From Oscillospiraceae bacterium (lineage in GTDB: Bacteria > Bacillota > Clostridia > Oscillospirales > Oscillospiraceae), in the NCBI GenBank assembly GCA_015067945.1, contig SVLM01000002.1, forward strand, positions 1-64,000: 64,000 nt of DNA, given 5' to 3'. Both the position numbers and the translations under genes were made by a program. Shown one piece after another: positions 33,294 through 41,622 of the stretch. Below the pieces are notes generated by a model. The model saw only the letters and a program-made list of their open reading frames with translations, was not told where the DNA came from and did no database searches. The number at the start of each line of letters is the position of its first letter. Position 1 is the first letter of the stretch.

Positions 33294-34151
33294 TTACCGG
33301 TTATTTCCCAAATAGAACAGAGCCAGCGTGCCCGGGCCGGAGTGAGAGCCGATTACCGCACCGGTATAACCGATGAACACTTCCTTGACACCGCAGTTTT
33401 CCTTCAGATACTTGGCAAGATACTCTGCATCCTCCAGGCAATCGCCGTGGCAGATGTAGGCCACATCGTTTTGCATGCCGGCTTCCTTCAGCTTGGCAGC
33501 CAGTGCCAAAATGGAGGCTTTTCTGCCCCGGCTCTTGGCCATGCTGATCAGGTGGCCCTCTTCATCCACATGGAGAACGGGCTTGATTTGCAGCATGGTA
33601 CCAACCAACGCCGTGGCCGCACTGACCCGTCCGCCCCGCTTCAGGAACATCAGGTCGTCCACCGTAAACCAATGGCACAGCTTCAGGCGGTTTTCCTCCA
33701 CCCAGGCAGCCAAGGCATCCAGTTCCATACCCGCATCCCGCTTGGCACAGACATAGTGCATCAGCAGGCCCTGTCCCAGAGATGCGGCCAGGCTGTCAAC
33801 GACCCGGATCTTCCGCTGGGGATATGTTTCCTGCAGCTCATCGGCTGCGATAACAGCGGACTGGTAGGTGGTGCTCAGACCGGAGGAAAAGGTGATGACC
33901 AACGCATCCTTGCCTTCTTTCAGCGACGGTTCAATGGCGTCTTTCCAGCCCTCGGGATTGATAGCAGAGGTGGTTGCCACATCACCGGCCCGCAGACCGG
34001 CATAAAACTCCCGGATACCGGCATCAACGGAATCGTTCAGTGTTTCGCCGCGGAAATTCACCAGCAGGGGTTGAACGCGAATATCGAAGTTGCTGATCAT
34101 GCTCTGAGGCAGATCACAGCCGGAATCGGTAATAATTTGATAGTTGCTCAT
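33294..34151 (-). CDS. DegV-family fatty-acid-binding protein
   Basis: A 285-residue protein of the FakB type, which presents fatty acids to a kinase for membrane lipid synthesis. Family motifs are MSNYQIITDSGCDLP (start), VQPLLVNFRGETLNDS, TSAINPEGW, ITFSSGLSTTYQSA, VDSLAASLGQG and the C-terminal IGSHSGPGTLALFYLGNNR. The start at 34151 follows GGGAGTG. No FakA kinase gene is adjacent. Confidence 0.93.
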   Translation of the reverse strand: MSNYQIITDSGCDLPQSMISNFDIRVQPLLVNFRGETLNDSVDAGIREFYAGLRAGDVATTSAINPEGWKDAIEPSLKEGKDALVITFSSGLSTTYQSAVIAADELQETYPQRKIRVVDSLAASLGQGLLMHYVCAKRDAGMELDALAAWVEENRLKLCHWFTVDDLMFLKRGGRVSAATALVGTMLQIKPVLHVDEEGHLISMAKSRGRKASILALAAKLKEAGMQNDVAYICHGDCLEDAEYLAKYLKENCGVKEVFIGYTGAVIGSHSGPGTLALFYLGNNR

Positions 34152-34463
34152 AGAATACACTCCCGAATATTTGTTCCTCACACATGAGGTCAATATTATC
34201 ATACATTGAAAGTGTTTTGCTGTCACCCTGCCAGCCGGAGAAACGGTTTTTTTCGGTCTACGGCAAAGAGAAAATGGGACTCTACCAGCAGTAGAATTCG
34301 CAAAAACCTGCGAAAGAACTCGTAAGGGCGGCCATTGGCCGTCCGCCTGTCATTCTGAACAAAGCTTAAGATTTCCTTATATTTTGCCGAAAAAGCACAA
34401 TTTTTGTTTATCTCTGCTATAATGCCAAAAGATGACCAAAAATAATACAAACGGAGTGTTTTT
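34152..34463. other. Intergenic region degV/ywaF-like 1
   Basis: It holds a family C copy (34322-34346), a CATTCTGAAC family A remnant, and a TATAAT (34418-34423) in front of the next gene. The matching -35 is weak. No gene is seen. Confidence 0.7.
34322..34346. repeat. Family C hairpin, copy C2
   Basis: GTAAGGGCG, inner stem GCC/GGC around ATT, then CGTCCGC, next to a partial family A end. Confidence 0.65.
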
Positions 34464-35240
34464 ATGAGAGAATTTTTTGGTTTTGGCGGCTATCAGCGTG
34501 AGCCGGAGGGCTTCCTGTCCTGGCAGCATCTGACCTTTGTTACATCCTTGATTCTGGTTATGATCCTGCTGGCGGTTTTCCTCGGTCGCCGCAATCAGAA
34601 CGCAGCCGCAAAAGCAAAAAACGCCGTGCTGATTTGGACAGCTTTGCTCATTGACGGTCTGGAGCTGTTCAAAATTGTTTTGTTGTGCTTCCGCTCCGGC
34701 GATCCCATGGACTGGCTGTACAATCTGCCCCTGTTTCTGTGCAGTATCCAGCTGATTGCCATCCCCATGGCTGCCTTTTGCACCGGACGGGTGAAGGAAG
34801 CATCTCTGGATTTTGTGTGCATTTTTGGTATTTTGGGTGCATTGCTGGGCACTTACGGTGCCGGCCAGAACTATAACGCCTACCCGGTGCTGTCCTTTGA
34901 CAATGTGATTTCCGGCGTGACCCACTGCATTTCCGGTTTTGCATCGCTGTACATCATGTTCTCCGGTATGTGCAGCATGAAGAAGAATAACATCGTCATC
35001 ACCCTGGCCATTCTCTGCGGTTTTTGCATCGCAGCCTATATTGCCAATGTGCTGATCGACTACAACTATATGTTCCTGATGGCTGGCGACGGCACGCCCT
35101 ACGATATTCTCTACAATCTGGTGGGCGGCCATAAAATTCTCTATCCCGCCGGTGTGGTGCTTCTGTTCTTTTTGTATATCGCCGGGTTCTACTGGGTGTA
35201 TTTCAAGGTCACGAAGAAAAAAGCAGCTGCAGTTAACTGA
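34464..35240 (+). CDS. YwaF-like (TMEM164 superfamily) membrane protein 1
   Basis: A 258-residue multi-pass membrane protein with about seven helices (near 23-40, 55-75, 88-107, 114-131, 140-161, 170-190 and 219-245). The family pattern PLFLCSIQLIAIPMAAF, LGTYGAG and the VLIDYNYMFLMAGDGTPYDILYNL loop are clear. The family's biochemical role in bacteria is unknown. A paralogue follows at 35572, so this is a tandem pair, each with its own promoter and terminator. Confidence 0.88.
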   Translation: MREFFGFGGYQREPEGFLSWQHLTFVTSLILVMILLAVFLGRRNQNAAAKAKNAVLIWTALLIDGLELFKIVLLCFRSGDPMDWLYNLPLFLCSIQLIAIPMAAFCTGRVKEASLDFVCIFGILGALLGTYGAGQNYNAYPVLSFDNVISGVTHCISGFASLYIMFSGMCSMKKNNIVITLAILCGFCIAAYIANVLIDYNYMFLMAGDGTPYDILYNLVGGHKILYPAGVVLLFFLYIAGFYWVYFKVTKKKAAAVN

Positions 35241-35245
35241 AAATC

Positions 35246-35275
35246 AAAAGGTGCGTTGCAAGACGCACCTTTTTT
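35246..35275 (+). terminator. Terminator of ywaF-like gene 1
   Basis: AAAAGGTGCGT/ACGCACCTTTTTT stem with T tract. Confidence 0.85.
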
Positions 35276-35284
35276 GTATGATAT

Positions 35285-35338
35285 CGCCCCTACGGTCACC
35301 TTCGGTAGGGCTTGTAGGGGCGGCCATTGGCCGTCCGT
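35285..35338. repeat. Family C hairpins, copy C3 (double)
   Basis: CGCCCCTACGGTCACCTTCG and GTAGGGCTTGTAGGGGCGGC are adjacent, the second with inner stem GGCC/GGCC around ATT. Confidence 0.7.
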
Positions 35339-35358
35339 ATGTCATTTTTCGAATATTA

Positions 35359-35451
35359 TGTCATTGCGAGGCAGCTTCGCTGACGTGGCAATCTCCCGGT
35401 CAGGAGAAATATTCAGGGGATTGCCACGGCCCGTTGGGCCTCGCAATGACA
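35359..35451. repeat. Family A modular repeat, copy A6 (two modules)
   Basis: Inner stems GCAGC/GCTG (forward) and GGCCC/GGGCC (reverse) flank CCCGGTCAGGAGAAATATTC. Confidence 0.85.
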
Positions 35452-35503
35452 GATACATCGCAGGGGATTCTTAAGAAAAGCTTAAGAATTTTCCCGTAAA
35501 AGG

Positions 35504-35532
35504 TTGCGTTATTTGTCGAAAGGTGATATAAT
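35504..35532 (+). promoter_or_regulatory. Promoter of ywaF-like gene 2
   Basis: TTGCGT (35504-35509), a 17-base spacer and TATAAT (35527-35532). Confidence 0.65.
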
Positions 35533-35571
35533 GGCCGAAACTTGTGAATAAACTATGAATGAGGTTCTTCC

Positions 35572-36333
35572 ATGAAAGACTTTTTGAAATACTTTTTCGG
35601 CCAGGGAACGGAAATCGAATTTACCAATTTTACTCTGGCTCACTTCCTGCCGATTTTGCTGATGATCGGCGTGATCCTGCTGATTTCCCGTTTTCGCAAG
35701 CCTCTTGCGGACTGCAAGTGGGAGAAAAATATTCGTCACATTTTGGCGTTTTTGCTGATTTTCTCCGAAATGTCCTACTACTGGCGGCTGGTGGCGATTC
35801 CGGAACTGGGCCCGAACCCGGTGGATCACCTGCCAATCACCGTCTGCGGCTGGGTTGTGGTCTTTGCCAGCTATATGCTGCTGGGAAAGTCCCAAACGCT
35901 GTTTGATTTGTGCTATTTCTGGCTTTTGTCCGGCTCTGTGTTCGCCCTTTTGACTCCTACGGTAATTTCCTACACCGGTCCTACCCGGTTCCGTTACTAC
36001 CAGTTCTGGGTGGAGCATACCCTGGGCTATGTGGCGGTATTCTACATGATTTTTGTCCACAAGATGCGGCCCACGATCAAATCGGCAGTGAAGGCGTACA
36101 TTGGCTTGGGTATTTTGGCGACCATCGCCTATTTCGTCAACGATATGCTTCCCGGAGCAAACTATCTGTTCATGGCAAGGCCGGAGTCCACGCCCTCCGT
36201 GCTGGATATTCTGCCGCCCAATTTTGCCCTGCGTCTGCTGGTGATGGTAGCGGCCATAACTGTGCTGTTTGTGCTGGCCTACCTGCCCTGGTATTTGAAG
36301 GACCGGAAGGCAAAAACGGTCGCCTGCGTATAA
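35572..36333 (+). CDS. YwaF-like (TMEM164 superfamily) membrane protein 2
   Basis: A 253-residue membrane protein with seven predicted helices. Family stretches: LAHFLPILLMIGVILL, HLPITVCGWVVVFASYMLL, GSVFALLTPTVI, WVEHTLGYVAVFYMIFV and VNDMLPGANYLFMARPE. It is related to protein 1 in order and loops but strongly diverged in sequence, so the pair is old rather than a recent duplication. No enzyme function is known. It stands alone with its own promoter and hairpin. Confidence 0.88.
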   Translation: MKDFLKYFFGQGTEIEFTNFTLAHFLPILLMIGVILLISRFRKPLADCKWEKNIRHILAFLLIFSEMSYYWRLVAIPELGPNPVDHLPITVCGWVVVFASYMLLGKSQTLFDLCYFWLLSGSVFALLTPTVISYTGPTRFRYYQFWVEHTLGYVAVFYMIFVHKMRPTIKSAVKAYIGLGILATIAYFVNDMLPGANYLFMARPESTPSVLDILPPNFALRLLVMVAAITVLFVLAYLPWYLKDRKAKTVACV

Positions 36334-36345
36334 TATATACTTATG

Positions 36346-36372
36346 TCCCCCGAAGCGATGTGCTTCGGGGGA
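36346..36372 (+). terminator. Terminator of ywaF-like gene 2
   Basis: CCCCCGAAGC/GCTTCGGGGG stem around GATGT. It is followed by ATAATTTAT, so it is T-poor and weaker. Confidence 0.6.
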
Positions 36373-36384
36373 TAATTTATCGGA

Positions 36385-36831
36385 TTATTTCACGCCACCG
36401 CCCAGAATTTCCAGCAGCATGGCACAGTGACGCCGTTTCGTTCTGGCCATATCCCCGAAAACGCCGCCGTACTGCTCATCTTCCGCCCGGGCAGCATACC
36501 TTGCCCCCACCTGCAGGCACAGACTGTAGCACCGCCGCAGCAAGGTCACCGGCTCACCGGACAGAGATTTCCCGGCAGAATAGGCACCGATCTTTTCCCC
36601 ATTGAGCTGGCGAATGCCCTGCAGGCAGGCGATATGCCGCCGGGTATCGGCAATCAGCTGCTGCAGGGCGTAGCTCTTGTCCGGCAAGCGACGCAGCAGC
36701 CATTGCAGGATTGCCTCCGTTTCCTTCTCCCAGGCAACCATGGTTTGGATGCCTATCTGCTCTGCCGGTTTCTCGTTTCCCCGAACCCGCTGCCAAACCT
36801 TCGCTGCCACCTGTGGATCGATTTTTTCCAC
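36385..36831 (-). CDS. Uncharacterised helical protein, possibly ferritin-like
   Basis: A 148-residue, wholly helical protein of unknown function. It contains two long amphipathic helical pairs (EKETEAILQWLLRRLPDKSYALQQLIADTRRHIACLQGI) and ends ARAEDEQYGGVFGDMARTKRRHCAMLLEILG. The E-x-x-x-Y and late R-x-H spacing recall degenerate ferritin-like or rubrerythrin bundles, but a full pair of ExxH motifs is missing. It is divergent from lexA, with 132 bases between. No signal peptide or membrane helix is seen. Confidence 0.65.
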   Translation of the reverse strand: MEKIDPQVAAKVWQRVRGNEKPAEQIGIQTMVAWEKETEAILQWLLRRLPDKSYALQQLIADTRRHIACLQGIRQLNGEKIGAYSAGKSLSGEPVTLLRRCYSLCLQVGARYAARAEDEQYGGVFGDMARTKRRHCAMLLEILGGGVK

Positions 36832-36963
36832 ACAGACCCCTCCTTTTCACGGTAATAATCTATGCCGCAGCACAAAAATTTGTTCCAAAATCCGTTTTAC
36901 CCCTTTTCTTTTTCGTTCATATGTGCTATAATTCTATAAAATCAACGATTAGGGGGCAATTTC

Positions 36964-37542
36964 ATGGCACGAACCAGCGATAAGGCAGAACGGATCTTGG
37001 AATATGTGAATACCTTTGTTCAGGAGAACGGCTACGCCCCCTCCGTCCGGGAAATCGGTGCAGCTGTGGGTCTGCGTTCCACCGCCTCCGTCAGCTACCA
37101 TATTCAGGCACTGCAGGACAAGGGTCTGCTCCTTTCTCCCGGTGCCAAGGGCCGCAAGCGGTCCATCGTCACCAATGTCCGTCCGGGTCAGATTCCCGTC
37201 ATCGGCGTGGTCACTGCCGGCATCCCAATTCTGGCTGTGGAGAATCAGGAAGGCACCATGGCATGGGATGGCGATCCCGGCTGCTTTGCACTCCGGGTTC
37301 GGGGCGACAGTATGATAAATGCCGGTATTTTGAGCGGTGACAAGGTTGTGGTTCGCCCCCAGCAGACCGCCATGGACGGGCAGATCGTGGTTGCCCGGAT
37401 CGGTGACGAGGCCACCGTCAAGCGGCTTTCCCGCCGCAACGGTCAGGTTTGGCTCATGCCGGAAAATGACAATTACGAACCCATTGACGGCCGGGAAGCC
37501 GAGATCATCGGACTTGTCAAAGCCGTGGTAAGAGAATATTAA
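36964..37542 (+). CDS. lexA: LexA repressor
   Basis: A 192-residue SOS repressor. The winged-helix N-terminal domain (SDKAERILEYVNTFVQENGYAPSVREIG...GLRSTASVSYHI) is followed by the self-cleavage site Ala-Gly in VTAGIP, the catalytic Ser in RGDSMINAGI and the Lys in DEATVKRLS. The length is typical (about 200). A TATAAT at 36927-36932 provides a -10. No canonical SOS box was found upstream. It is closed by a terminator. Confidence 0.96.
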   Translation: MARTSDKAERILEYVNTFVQENGYAPSVREIGAAVGLRSTASVSYHIQALQDKGLLLSPGAKGRKRSIVTNVRPGQIPVIGVVTAGIPILAVENQEGTMAWDGDPGCFALRVRGDSMINAGILSGDKVVVRPQQTAMDGQIVVARIGDEATVKRLSRRNGQVWLMPENDNYEPIDGREAEIIGLVKAVVREY

Positions 37543-37545
37543 AAG

Positions 37546-37572
37546 AGCAGGGTGCATGGCACCCTGCTTTCT
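37546..37572 (+). terminator. lexA terminator
   Basis: AGCAGGGTGC/GCACCCTGCT with ATG loop, followed by TTCTTA. Confidence 0.8.
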
Positions 37573-37605
37573 TATAACCCCTGCACCAACCCCTCGACAG
37601 AACCC

Positions 37606-37724
37606 GTAGGGGAGGGTAGCAAAGCGGATATAAATTGATGATTGCGTTAGCAATCTCAATAAAAATTGACCCTCCCTAATCGATTTGTTCCGTTGTTGGT
37701 GGGAGGGTCAAGACCCTCCCCTAC
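37606..37724. repeat. Family B repeat, copy B7 (with nested insert)
   Basis: The left arm is split after GTAGGGGAGGGT by the nested element and resumes as TTGACCCTCCC. The right arm is intact. Confidence 0.8.
37618..37666. repeat. Nested A/T-rich element inside B7
   Basis: TAGCAAAGCGGATATAAAT then ATTGCG-TTA-GCAAT. It aligns over its whole length with the inserts in A4, A5 and A12. Confidence 0.65.
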
Positions 37725-37744
37725 AATCCCTACCGGGGCTGGGC

Positions 37745-37770
37745 GTAGGGGCGGCAATCTGCCGCCTGCA
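37745..37770. repeat. Family C hairpin, copy C4
   Basis: GTAGGGGCGGCAATCTGCCG, inner stem GGCA/TGCC with a CT-containing loop. Confidence 0.65.
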
Positions 37771-37788
37771 ATACCTTCCCCTTTCACT

Positions 37789-37930
37789 TGTCATTGCGAG
37801 GGAGCGAAGCGACCGTGGCAATCTCCTAAGTATTTCTCCTGACCGGGGGATTGCCACGTCGGGCGTTGCCCTCCTCGCAATGACAAAAGGATGAGGGGAT
37901 TGCCACGGCCCGATGGGCCTCGCAATGACA
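37789..37930. repeat. Family A modular repeat, copy A7 (three modules)
   Basis: Forward inner stem with GAGCG/CGACC, one reverse module with GTCGGGCGTTGCCC-type stem, and one with GGCCC/GGGCC. Confidence 0.85.
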
Positions 37931-38014
37931 CTGATTTCCCAAATCTTGTGGTATTTCTCCAAATTCTTCTCCCACATCTTGTGTTTCGACAAATTCCGCA
38001 AATATTATGTGGTA

Positions 38015-39940
38015 TTATGCAGAAACAGGGGCGTGACTCAGACGCACCACCGCGACAGTGGCATCGTCCGAGCCATCCGGCCGGCAACCCTCCAGAATTT
38101 TTGCCGCCAGCTCCCCAACGGGTTCCCCGGCCCGTTCCCAGCACAGACGCAGGGCATCCTCTCCGCCTGCTCCGTCGCTGAGCAATACCAGCGTCTCTCC
38201 CCGACGCAGGGACAGCTTCTCCACCGTTTCCCGGCCCTCTGTCACCGACAGTCCCGGCGGTGGTGTGGCTGTCCCAATTTTTATGGGTTCACCCCGGCTG
38301 ATCACATAGCTGGGTGCCGCACCCCACTTATAGATTGCCGCTTTTCCCGTATCCAGCCGCAGCTCTGCCAGATCCACCGTCACCGCTCCGGCACTGCCCT
38401 GCAAGGCACAAAGACTGTTCAGACTCCGCAGAGCATGCTCCGGTGGATAGCCGGCAGAAAGCAGCTTACGCAGCATATTTCCGGCAATCTGCCCCTCCCG
38501 GGCAGCCTCCGGTCCGGTGCCCATGCCATCGCAGAGCAAAATGTAATACCGACACTCCACTCCGGCAAACCAAAGGCAGCGATCGCCGTTGGCTCTGTCC
38601 CGGCTGGCAGATACCACCGCCACCTCCGGCTGATACCACTGCTGGGGCGGATTGGTTCGCCGGGCAATGGCATCGGAAAGCTCCTGCAAATATTCCGACA
38701 AAAACTGATACTGCTGCTCCACCGCCGTCCGGTATTCCCGCCGCCGATCCCGATCCGCCCGGATGGTACGCAATTGCTCCTGACTGCGTCGCAGCTCCTG
38801 GAGCATCCGCCCGGATTTCCGGCAGGACATAGGAAGATCCGCCCCATTTCCCAGAGGCTTATGCAGCAGGGAGGTGGGTAAATTTTCCGGGGTTTCCCGG
38901 CAGTTTTTCCGGCAGGGACAGCTGCCGCAGGCCCGCTCTGCCGCACGATGGATTAAGGCAGTTTCATCAATCGGCGGCTCGGCCACACTCTGAAGCAACA
39001 CCCGGGTCTGGGACAGCACCGAGGACGCCATCTCCAGCCGCACCTGAGCCACGCCGGTCTCACCCCGGCGGTGGGAAACATCCGCCTGACCGGGCAGAAA
39101 ATAAGCCACCGTACCGCCGATGACAAGGCCCGGCAGCGGCATCATATCCCAAACACCGCACAATCCCATCACAATGCAGTAAATCGCTCCCGGCACCAGG
39201 GGCATCCATTTTTTCCGTCCCCCGGGGATGAGCCGTACCAGCCAGGTCAGGCACATCACCGCCGTCATAGGCACCGGAGTGATCCGGGCCAAATCCAGGG
39301 CAAGACCCGCCAATGCCGCCGCAGGAAAAGCTCCGGCACTGGCCATGATCCCTCCAGCGATGTAGCCGAAGCCCAGATAGGGAATCGGCATCACCTGTGC
39401 CAGTGCCAGCACGCCGATACCCCCGGCCACCCAATCCACCACCGGATCCCGCCGCTCGGAAGCCAGAACAAAGAGCCGCGTTGCAAGGCCTGCCATAGCG
39501 ATCCGCAGAAGATAGATTACAATGGGGGTGGTGTCTCCCAAAAGCATCTGAAAGGCTACGCCCACCGCCGCCACGATGGTCGCGGCAATGGCAGGCATCA
39601 GCAGGGGCGATCTGCGGAGCAATTCCCGGCCACCCAGTAAGGTCGCCGCCAAAACCCCTGCCATGATCCACACCACGCCCTGAGCCCCGGCGTTGCCCCA
39701 AAACATCAAGTAGCCGGCCATGCTGCCCATGGCCATCAGCACCGCCGGCCAGCCGGCTAACGCACATAGTGCCCCCAAGGCCAAAGGCTGGGGTCGACTG
39801 CTCAGGCTTGCTGCCGACAGCACCCAGCCTGCCGCCACCCAGCCCACCGCCTGCAACAGTGTATGTACCCGGGGATCCAGCATCCACCGCCGCAGAAATC
39901 TGCGTCCCCTGCGGACATAGATCCCTATGGAAACCATCAT
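38015..39940 (-). CDS. spoIIE: Stage II sporulation protein E-like PP2C phosphatase
   Basis: A 641-residue membrane phosphatase. The first ~290 residues are hydrophobic (about 10 helices, beginning VHTLLQAVGWVAAGWVL). A central cytoplasmic region with a Cys cluster (ACGSCPCRKNC) and a coiled-coil follows. The C-terminal PP2C domain has LCDGMGTGPEAA, the LSDGAGG motif and DDATVAVVRL. In Bacillus, SpoIIE dephosphorylates SpoIIAA to switch on sigma-F in the forespore. The start at 39940 follows AAGGAA. It is divergent from the CYTH gene. Confidence 0.92.
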   Translation of the reverse strand: MMVSIGIYVRRGRRFLRRWMLDPRVHTLLQAVGWVAAGWVLSAASLSSRPQPLALGALCALAGWPAVLMAMGSMAGYLMFWGNAGAQGVVWIMAGVLAATLLGGRELLRRSPLLMPAIAATIVAAVGVAFQMLLGDTTPIVIYLLRIAMAGLATRLFVLASERRDPVVDWVAGGIGVLALAQVMPIPYLGFGYIAGGIMASAGAFPAAALAGLALDLARITPVPMTAVMCLTWLVRLIPGGRKKWMPLVPGAIYCIVMGLCGVWDMMPLPGLVIGGTVAYFLPGQADVSHRRGETGVAQVRLEMASSVLSQTRVLLQSVAEPPIDETALIHRAAERACGSCPCRKNCRETPENLPTSLLHKPLGNGADLPMSCRKSGRMLQELRRSQEQLRTIRADRDRRREYRTAVEQQYQFLSEYLQELSDAIARRTNPPQQWYQPEVAVVSASRDRANGDRCLWFAGVECRYYILLCDGMGTGPEAAREGQIAGNMLRKLLSAGYPPEHALRSLNSLCALQGSAGAVTVDLAELRLDTGKAAIYKWGAAPSYVISRGEPIKIGTATPPPGLSVTEGRETVEKLSLRRGETLVLLSDGAGGEDALRLCWERAGEPVGELAAKILEGCRPDGSDDATVAVVRLSHAPVSA

Positions 39941-40090
39941 TTGTACCACATTCCTTTCTGAAATCGCTATGCCAATCCTACCACGGAAGGGGTGTGTTAT
40001 TTTGTCGGAATCAGGCCCCAAAGAAAGTTTCTTGCATATCCGGCGTTAGGGGTGTATAATGATGGTAATTTGAGGATTGGGAGGTACACC

Positions 40091-40663
40091 GTGAGCAAGG
40101 AATTTGAGCTAAAATACGCCGCCACGCCGGAAATTCTCGCCGCTGTGCGGCAGGAATTGGGCAGTGTCACGGAAATCGCCATGGAAACGACCTATTACGA
40201 CACCCCCGGCAAGGACTTATCCGCCCGGCACATGACCCTGCGGCGGCGGTACGAAAACGGCGTAAGCGTCTGCACGCTGAAAGCCCCGGACGGAAATAAC
40301 CGCCGGAAGGAATGGGAAACGGAAGCCGCTTCCATTGAAGAAGCGATTCCGATATTATGTAAACTTAGCAATTGGCAGGAACTGGAAAATCTGGCCGCCG
40401 GTGGCTTGATTGCTGTCTGCTCTGCCCGGTTTACCAGACAGGCCGCCACCGTCACCTTACCGGACTGCGTGGTGGAAGTCGCTCTGGATTCCGGTGCTTT
40501 ACTGGGCGGTGGCAGGGAGGTGCCGCTGTGCGAGCTGGAAGTGGAGCTGAAATCCGGCAGCGAGGCCGCAGCAGCCCAGTTTGCAAGAATTTTGGCCGCA
40601 AAATACAGCCTTGTGGGCGAACCCAAAAGTAAATTCGCCCGGGCCAAAGCCCTGGCGGAATAA
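40091..40663 (+). CDS. CYTH-domain protein (triphosphate tunnel metalloenzyme family)
   Basis: A 190-residue CYTH protein. It starts at GTG 40091, preceded by GGGAGG, and begins with the family's E-x-E-x-K motif (EFELKY). TYYDTPGKDLSARHMTLRRRYE and TLKAPDGNNRRKEWE give the tunnel's basic residues. CLELEVELKSG (as CELEVELKSG) and KSKFARAKAL near the end complete it. Family members bind or hydrolyse triphosphates with metal ions. The substrate here is unknown. Confidence 0.88.
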   Translation: MSKEFELKYAATPEILAAVRQELGSVTEIAMETTYYDTPGKDLSARHMTLRRRYENGVSVCTLKAPDGNNRRKEWETEAASIEEAIPILCKLSNWQELENLAAGGLIAVCSARFTRQAATVTLPDCVVEVALDSGALLGGGREVPLCELEVELKSGSEAAAAQFARILAAKYSLVGEPKSKFARAKALAE

Positions 40664-40672
40664 AATACTTCT

Positions 40673-40743
40673 GTAGGGGAGGGTCAAGACCCTCCCACCG
40701 ACAAAGGTACAAATATTTTGGGAGGGTCAAGACCCTCCCCTAC
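40673..40743. repeat. Family B double-palindrome repeat, copy B4
   Basis: Both arms read GGGAGGGTCAAGACCCTCCC, so the left arm is inverted relative to the other copies. Confidence 0.8.
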
Positions 40744-40776
40744 AAAAAACACTGAATTTGGAAAAGAGGATTTGGC

Positions 40777-41463
40777 ATGCCACTTCAAAATTTCTTCCAA
40801 AAATATGACAAATTGGTTCTGTTCGATACGGAAACCACCGGTCTGCAGTACAACCGGGACGAGGTCATCGAATTTGCCGCCGTTGTTGTGGAATCGGTGG
40901 ACGGCAAGCCCACCATCACCACCCAATACGACGAGCTGGTGACCCTTGCCCCCGGCAGCTTTATCCCACCCATGATTCAAAAACTCACCGGCATTTCCAA
41001 CGAAGATGTGCAGCAAAAGGGCCTTGCCAAGACCCGGGTCTGCCGGGATATGGCAGAGCTGTTTCAGGGCAATTGTCTGCTGATCGCCTACAATGCCCAT
41101 TTTGATCTGAGTTTTCTGTACTATATGTTGCTCCGGGACGGCGATCCCGCCATTTTAAAGGGTAAGGACAAGCTGGACCTGCTCACCGTCTACAAGGACC
41201 GCCGCAGTTATCCCCATAAGCTGGCCAACGCCATCGAGGCATATGGTCTTTCCGACAAAGTCGTAAATTCCCACCGGGCGGTGGACGATGTGGTTGCAAC
41301 GGTGGCGGTTATGGAAGCTATGGCAGAGGAACGGGATGATCTGATGCAGTACATCAATCTGTTTGGCTATCATCCCACCTACGGCCTGGAAGGCAAGCCC
41401 ATTGGCTCCGTGACCTACAAACCCCAGCCCTATGATTCGCCCATTCCCTTGTATAGGAAATAA
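40777..41463 (+). CDS. DEDDh 3'-5' exonuclease (DnaQ/PolC-exo type)
   Basis: A 228-residue single-domain exonuclease. Exo I FDTETTG (residues 16-22), Exo II NAHFD and Exo IIIe HRAVDD are all present, so the catalytic Asp/Glu/His set is complete. The domain stands alone, without polymerase or helicase parts. It may proofread for a polymerase or act in RNA or DNA repair. The ATG lies 12 bases after GAAAAGAGGA. A family B repeat lies upstream and a family D repeat downstream. Confidence 0.9.
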   Translation: MPLQNFFQKYDKLVLFDTETTGLQYNRDEVIEFAAVVVESVDGKPTITTQYDELVTLAPGSFIPPMIQKLTGISNEDVQQKGLAKTRVCRDMAELFQGNCLLIAYNAHFDLSFLYYMLLRDGDPAILKGKDKLDLLTVYKDRRSYPHKLANAIEAYGLSDKVVNSHRAVDDVVATVAVMEAMAEERDDLMQYINLFGYHPTYGLEGKPIGSVTYKPQPYDSPIPLYRK

Positions 41464-41467
41464 CCAA

Positions 41468-41592
41468 ATTCTCGCCCCCCGCACTTGTGAGGGGGGTGCC
41501 GAGGCAAGCGCCGAGGCGGGGGGAGCAAAAAGCGAACTCCCCCAGTCTTTTTGCTTCGCAAAAATCCAGCCCCCTCTTAAAAGCGGGGGCCA
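41468..41592. repeat. Family D G/C-rich repeat, copy D3
   Basis: GCCCCCCGCACTTGTGAGGG at the left pairs with CCCCCTCTTAAAAGCGGGGGC at the right. CTCCCCCAGTC and a TTTTTGC-TTC-GCAAAAA hairpin sit inside. Confidence 0.75.
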
Positions 41593-41622
41593 AGATTTCA
41601 ACTCTCCAAGGAGGTACAAATT

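Larger units (their letters stand above)
37543..38014. other. Intergenic region lexA/spoIIE built almost wholly of repeats
   Basis: After the lexA terminator come B7 with a nested element, a family C copy and a three-module A copy, then about 85 bases of A/T-rich sequence. No gene is seen. Confidence 0.75.

Noticed and set aside
36910-36963. SOS box in front of lexA
   Set aside because: The candidate CGTTCATATGTGCT does not match the GAAC-N4-GTTC consensus of Gram-positive LexA boxes.
37606-37930. Possible CRISPR array in a repeat-rich gap
   Set aside because: The repeats belong to three different families, with no regular spacing or unique spacers, and no cas gene is in the window.
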